A DNA stretch of 26,037 nucleotides from CAYJBH01 sp964370825 (GTDB lineage: Bacteria > Bacillota > Clostridia > Oscillospirales > Ruminococcaceae): positions 1 to 26,037 of the forward strand of contig CAYJKY010000041.1 in assembly GCA_964370825.1 (NCBI GenBank), given 5' to 3'. A program made the translations under genes and the position numbers. Under the pieces are notes generated by a model. The model saw only the letters and a program-made list of their open reading frames with translations, was not told the origin of the DNA and made no database searches. Positions 23,739 through 26,037 of the stretch are shown here, in pieces (the first letter of the stretch is position 1; each line of letters begins with the position of its first letter).

Positions 23739-24603
23739 ATGGATACGAAAATGCAAACAAGAGATTATATTTCAAGCGGAATTCTTTCGCTGATTTTCAT
23801 GGTGATAGCGGTCAAAAAAGGTGAATTTGTTGTGCTTGCAGGCGCTTCGGGGTGTGGCAAGACTACGGTTACAAGGCTTATTAACAAACTTATTCCCGAG
23901 TTTTATGAGGGCGAACTTACCGGTAGCGTGGCGATAGACGGTAAAGATTTAGTTGATATAGAAATAGACAGTTTAGCCGGGGCTGTAGGCTCGGTGTTTC
24001 AGGATCCGCGCTCACAGTTTTTTGCTACCGAAACCACTGCGGAAATTGCTTTTTCTTGCGAGAACTTAAACCTAAATTCAGCTGAAATGAAAAGGCGGAG
24101 AAATCTTTTTTGATTCTCAAAAAGTTGCACCAAGCAAGCGAAGTGAAAGCAGTTACCTTGTCATGCAAAACAGTGACTGTCAGCTGTTTTGCGAGAGCGT
24201 AGAAAAAGAATTGTTTTTAGGAAAGAAAATCCCTGCAACGGTACACGATGATGCGCTTAGAATATTGGAGGATTTAAATCTTGATAGCTTGCTGAAAAGA
24301 CATCCTGCCTCCCTTTCGGGCGGGCAAAAACAGCGTCTTGGAGTAGCGCTGTCTTATTTTAAAGATACCAAAATTGTATGTATGGACGAGCCTACAAGCG
24401 GTCTCGATTACAATAATATGATGCGTGTTTCCTCCTTGATTCGCAAACTGTCAAAGGAAAAGCAAACCTTCCTTGTTGCTTCCCATGATTATGAATTTTT
24501 AGCATGTAGCTGTACACATATTTGTTATATAGATCGTGGCGAGGTTAAGGATTACTTCAATCTTGATGTGAATACATTGCCAAAATTACTTTCACTTTTA
24601 TAA
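23739..24603 (+). pseudogene. Collapsed ECF transporter: S-component start fused to two broken ATPase halves
   Basis: Three fragments lie end to end. Residues 1 to about 24 from ATG 23739 (TRDYISSGILSLIFMVIA) look like the first helix of an integral-membrane S component of the TIGR02185 type. The frame then runs into an ABC ATPase starting at VKKGEFVVLAG, missing the usual first 25-30 residues; it has Walker A GASGCGKTT and the Q-loop VFQDPRSQFF, then breaks near 24095 and stops at 24113. In the next frame, from about 24097, the second half of another ATPase follows: GEIFFDSQKV, VMQNSDCQLF, LSGGQKQR, Walker B CMDEPTSG, H-loop ASHD. Domain 1 lacks LSGGQ/Walker B and domain 2 lacks Walker A. 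Two deletions in an S-component plus double-ATPase (EcfA-like) region explain this. Ribosome-binding site AAGGAG survives. Confidence 0.85.
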
Positions 24604-24609
24604 ATTCTC

Positions 24610-24639
24610 TTGACTTTTCTCGGTTACATATAGGATAAT
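24610..24639 (+). promoter_or_regulatory. Promoter of the choloylglycine hydrolase gene
   Basis: TTGACT at 24610-24615 and GATAAT at 24634-24639 with 18-base spacing, seven bases after the stop of the broken ATPase. A strong AGGAGGG ribosome-binding site follows at 24682-24688. Confidence 0.65.
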
Positions 24640-24695
24640 CTATCTGTATGTAGGAATTACCTTGGCAGACTGTAAGCAAAAAGGAGGGATAAACA

Positions 24696-25667
24696 ATGTG
24701 TACATCTATAGCGTGGGAAAATGGGGATTTATATATAGGCAGAAATATGGATATCAGCTTTGATTTTGATAGAAAGGTTGTTATAGTTCCGAGAAACTAT
24801 CTGTTCAAATTTAAAGAGATGCCATCACTAAATAGCCATTATGCGATAATGGGTGCTGCAATGGTTGTAGAAAATTTTCCATTATTTGCTGAGGCTGTAA
24901 ATGAAAAAGGGCTATATATGGCAGGATTAAATTTTCCTAAAATGGCATCTTTTCACAAAAGTAACAGTGCGAAGGATAATGTTACCGTAAACGAGTTTAT
25001 ACCATATATTCTTAGTAAAGCAGCCGATATTAGCCAAGCAAAGAAACTGTTGGATAATATAAATATAACAGATACACCTTTTGTGCAGGGCTTACCAATA
25101 CCGGAGTTACATTTTATTATTTCTGATAAAAATAAATCATTGGTTGTAGAGTGCACCGAAAAGGGAATGGTTATATCTGAAAATCTAACCGGAGTAATGA
25201 CAAACAACCCTACCATTGATATGCATCTGCATAATCTAAACAACTATATGCACCTATCAAACGCAAATCCTGTCAATACCATGACAAGCGAAATAGGGCT
25301 TGAACATTACTGTATGGGGTTGGGCGCTTTGGGGTTGCCCGGTGATTATTCCTCAGAGTCCAGATTTGTAAAAGCATATTTTTTAAAGGCAAATGCGGTT
25401 GCTGAAAAAAACGAAATATCGTCAATGCTTCAAATGTTCCACATGCTTGATGCCGTAGCAATGGTTCGTGGAAGTGTGCTGGATGGGGATAAATACGATA
25501 TAACTGTTTATTCCTGCTGTATAAATGCAGACAAGGGCATATATTATTATAAAACATATGAAAGCAGTGCTGTTAGCGCTGTGTATATGAATAATGAAAA
25601 TTTAAACAGCAATGAACTGTATGTCCATTCGTTTAACGCTAATACTCATATAGCTAATGTAAACTAA
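24696..25667 (+). CDS. Choloylglycine hydrolase family amidase (bile salt hydrolase / penicillin V acylase type)
   Basis: A 323-residue Ntn-hydrolase that cleaves linear amide bonds, such as the glycine or taurine amide of conjugated bile salts, or acyl-homoserine-lactone/penicillin V side chains. Cys2, which becomes the N-terminal nucleophile after Met removal, is present (MCTSIAW), as are Arg16 and Asp19 (GRNMD), Asn79 (AGLNFP), Asn170/171 (TNNP) and Arg223 (SSESRF). This is the complete catalytic set and the length is typical. There is no signal peptide, in line with cytoplasmic bile salt hydrolases of gut Gram-positives. The bile-salt function is likely but the substrate cannot be proved from sequence. 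It is a single-gene unit with its own promoter. Confidence 0.9.
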   Translation: MCTSIAWENGDLYIGRNMDISFDFDRKVVIVPRNYLFKFKEMPSLNSHYAIMGAAMVVENFPLFAEAVNEKGLYMAGLNFPKMASFHKSNSAKDNVTVNEFIPYILSKAADISQAKKLLDNINITDTPFVQGLPIPELHFIISDKNKSLVVECTEKGMVISENLTGVMTNNPTIDMHLHNLNNYMHLSNANPVNTMTSEIGLEHYCMGLGALGLPGDYSSESRFVKAYFLKANAVAEKNEISSMLQMFHMLDAVAMVRGSVLDGDKYDITVYSCCINADKGIYYYKTYESSAVSAVYMNNENLNSNELYVHSFNANTHIANVN

Positions 25668-25824
25668 ATTTTTATGGTGTAACGCTGTATTATACAACGC
25701 CGATACCCTTAAAATTCAGAAAAGAAACCTACCGTTATTTACCGATTGGATGTTAGCAAACAATACCCATAATCCCCTTTTTAAATTTATTGGTAAGTTT
25801 AGCTAAAAATCTACAATTATTTAC
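25668..25824 (+). other. Intergenic spacer with a weak palindrome
   Basis: No ORF. An imperfect hairpin around 25682-25700 (centre TGTAT-T-ATACA) is not followed by a T-tract, so it is at best a poor terminator for the amidase gene. Nothing else was recognised. Confidence 0.4.
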
Positions 25825-25853
25825 TTGACAAAACCTATTTATCATGTTAAACT
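25825..25853 (+). promoter_or_regulatory. Promoter of an unidentified downstream unit
   Basis: Consensus TTGACA at 25825-25830 and TAAACT at 25848-25853 with 17-base spacing and TG one base before the -10. It would start an RNA near 25860. Confidence 0.72.
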
Positions 25854-25859
25854 GAACAT

Positions 25860-26037
25860 GAATTTTAGCCATTATTTGGAGAGAGTTTACACAGACCAGT
25901 TTCTTTGAAACTTAAGGCCATACGGACAGCCGGGTCTACTGCCGATTGCAGTTTATCTGCAACTATTGATTGCGCTTTAGAAGTGTAACTTTTATGAGTT
26001 GGCAACTTAATTGCCTGTTGGTTACAAATAACCAAGT
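25860..26037 (+). ncRNA. Structured leader RNA or small RNA, unassigned, cut by window edge
   Basis: The sequence after the promoter has no ORF with a ribosome-binding site but folds into nested helices. An outer stem TTACAC (25887-25892) with GTGTAA (25983-25988) encloses two arms: AGACC (25893-25897) with GGTCT (25933-25937), itself holding the hairpin AGTTTC-TTT-GAAACT (25898-25912); and TTGCAG-TTTAT-CTGCAA (25946-25962). Beyond the junction lie two more hairpins, GGCAA-CTTAA-TTGCC (26001-26015) and TTGGTTA-CAAA-TAACCAA (26018-26035). I compared it by eye with common riboswitch and T-box signatures and found no match. It may be a riboswitch-like leader for a gene beyond the edge or a free small RNA. 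Confidence 0.5.

Noticed and set aside
25860..26037. T-box or known riboswitch
   Set aside because: A GAGAG segment near 25880 recalls the start of T-box stem I, but no specifier loop, AGUA-type bulge or GGUGG-type antiterminator sequence is present within the window; no other family core was recognised.
1..26037. Phage, insertion sequence, CRISPR array, tRNA or rRNA
   Set aside because: None seen: no transposase or integrase, no regularly spaced repeats, no tRNA-like cloverleaf; codon use looks similar through the metabolic genes.

Overview
The window is a gene-dense, low-GC stretch with every gene on the + strand, and it looks like a clostridial (Firmicutes) chromosome, probably from a gut-associated member of the Ruminococcaceae/Oscillospiraceae type. 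The grounds are the strong GGAGG ribosome-binding sites, TTGACA/TATAAT promoters, clostridial-type glutamate synthase and short glutamine synthetase, the LL-diaminopimelate aminotransferase route to lysine, a type III glutamine synthetase, and a bile-salt-hydrolase-type amidase. The genus cannot be fixed from sequence alone.

Layout. 1-1481: 3' part of an ABC exporter half-transporter. 1565-2155: Frm2-type nitroreductase with its own promoter. 2335-15298: first nitrogen operon: promoter, attenuator, gltB/gltD (glutamate synthase), purA, a glnA-family gene, an ANTAR-domain RNA-binding regulator, dapF, pyrG and dapL. 15328-22282: second nitrogen operon: promoter, attenuator, PP-loop N-acetyl-sugar-amidotransferase-like gene, asnA, glnN, a second attenuator, an Amt-PII fusion, nadE and a terminator. 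22396-24603: TetR regulator with two tandem operators, an ATC-hydrolase-family gene and the collapsed remains of an ECF transporter. 24610-25667: choloylglycine-hydrolase-family gene with its own promoter. 25825-26037: a promoter followed by a strongly folded, unassigned leader RNA cut by the window edge.

Main finding. Three intrinsic terminators stand in front of nitrogen genes: before gltB, before the amidotransferase-asnA-glnN operon, and between glnN and amt. In each, the 5' arm overlaps a small hairpin with a six-base loop of the pattern A-A-N-G-N-N (AATGGA, AAAGAC, AATGGC). This matches the A1/G4 hexaloop known for targets of ANTAR antiterminators, and an ANTAR protein is encoded inside the first operon. 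The simplest reading is a self-contained antitermination regulon: the ANTAR protein stabilises the small hairpin, the terminator cannot form, and ammonium uptake (Amt-PII), ammonia capture (GlnN, AsnA, NadE), the GS-GOGAT cycle and several nitrogen-consuming biosynthetic enzymes are expressed together, including the regulator itself. Only one hexaloop hairpin is visible per site, whereas characterised ANTAR targets have two.

Further oddities in the circuit: the ANTAR receiver domain lacks the phospho-acceptor aspartate; its best-placed start codon is ATC; the neighbouring GlnA-family protein has Arg where glutamine synthetases have a metal-binding His; and the PII domain fused to Amt lacks the tyrosine uridylylated in enterobacteria. 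Together these suggest sensing by protein contact or ligand binding rather than by phosphorylation or uridylylation. That last step is inference.
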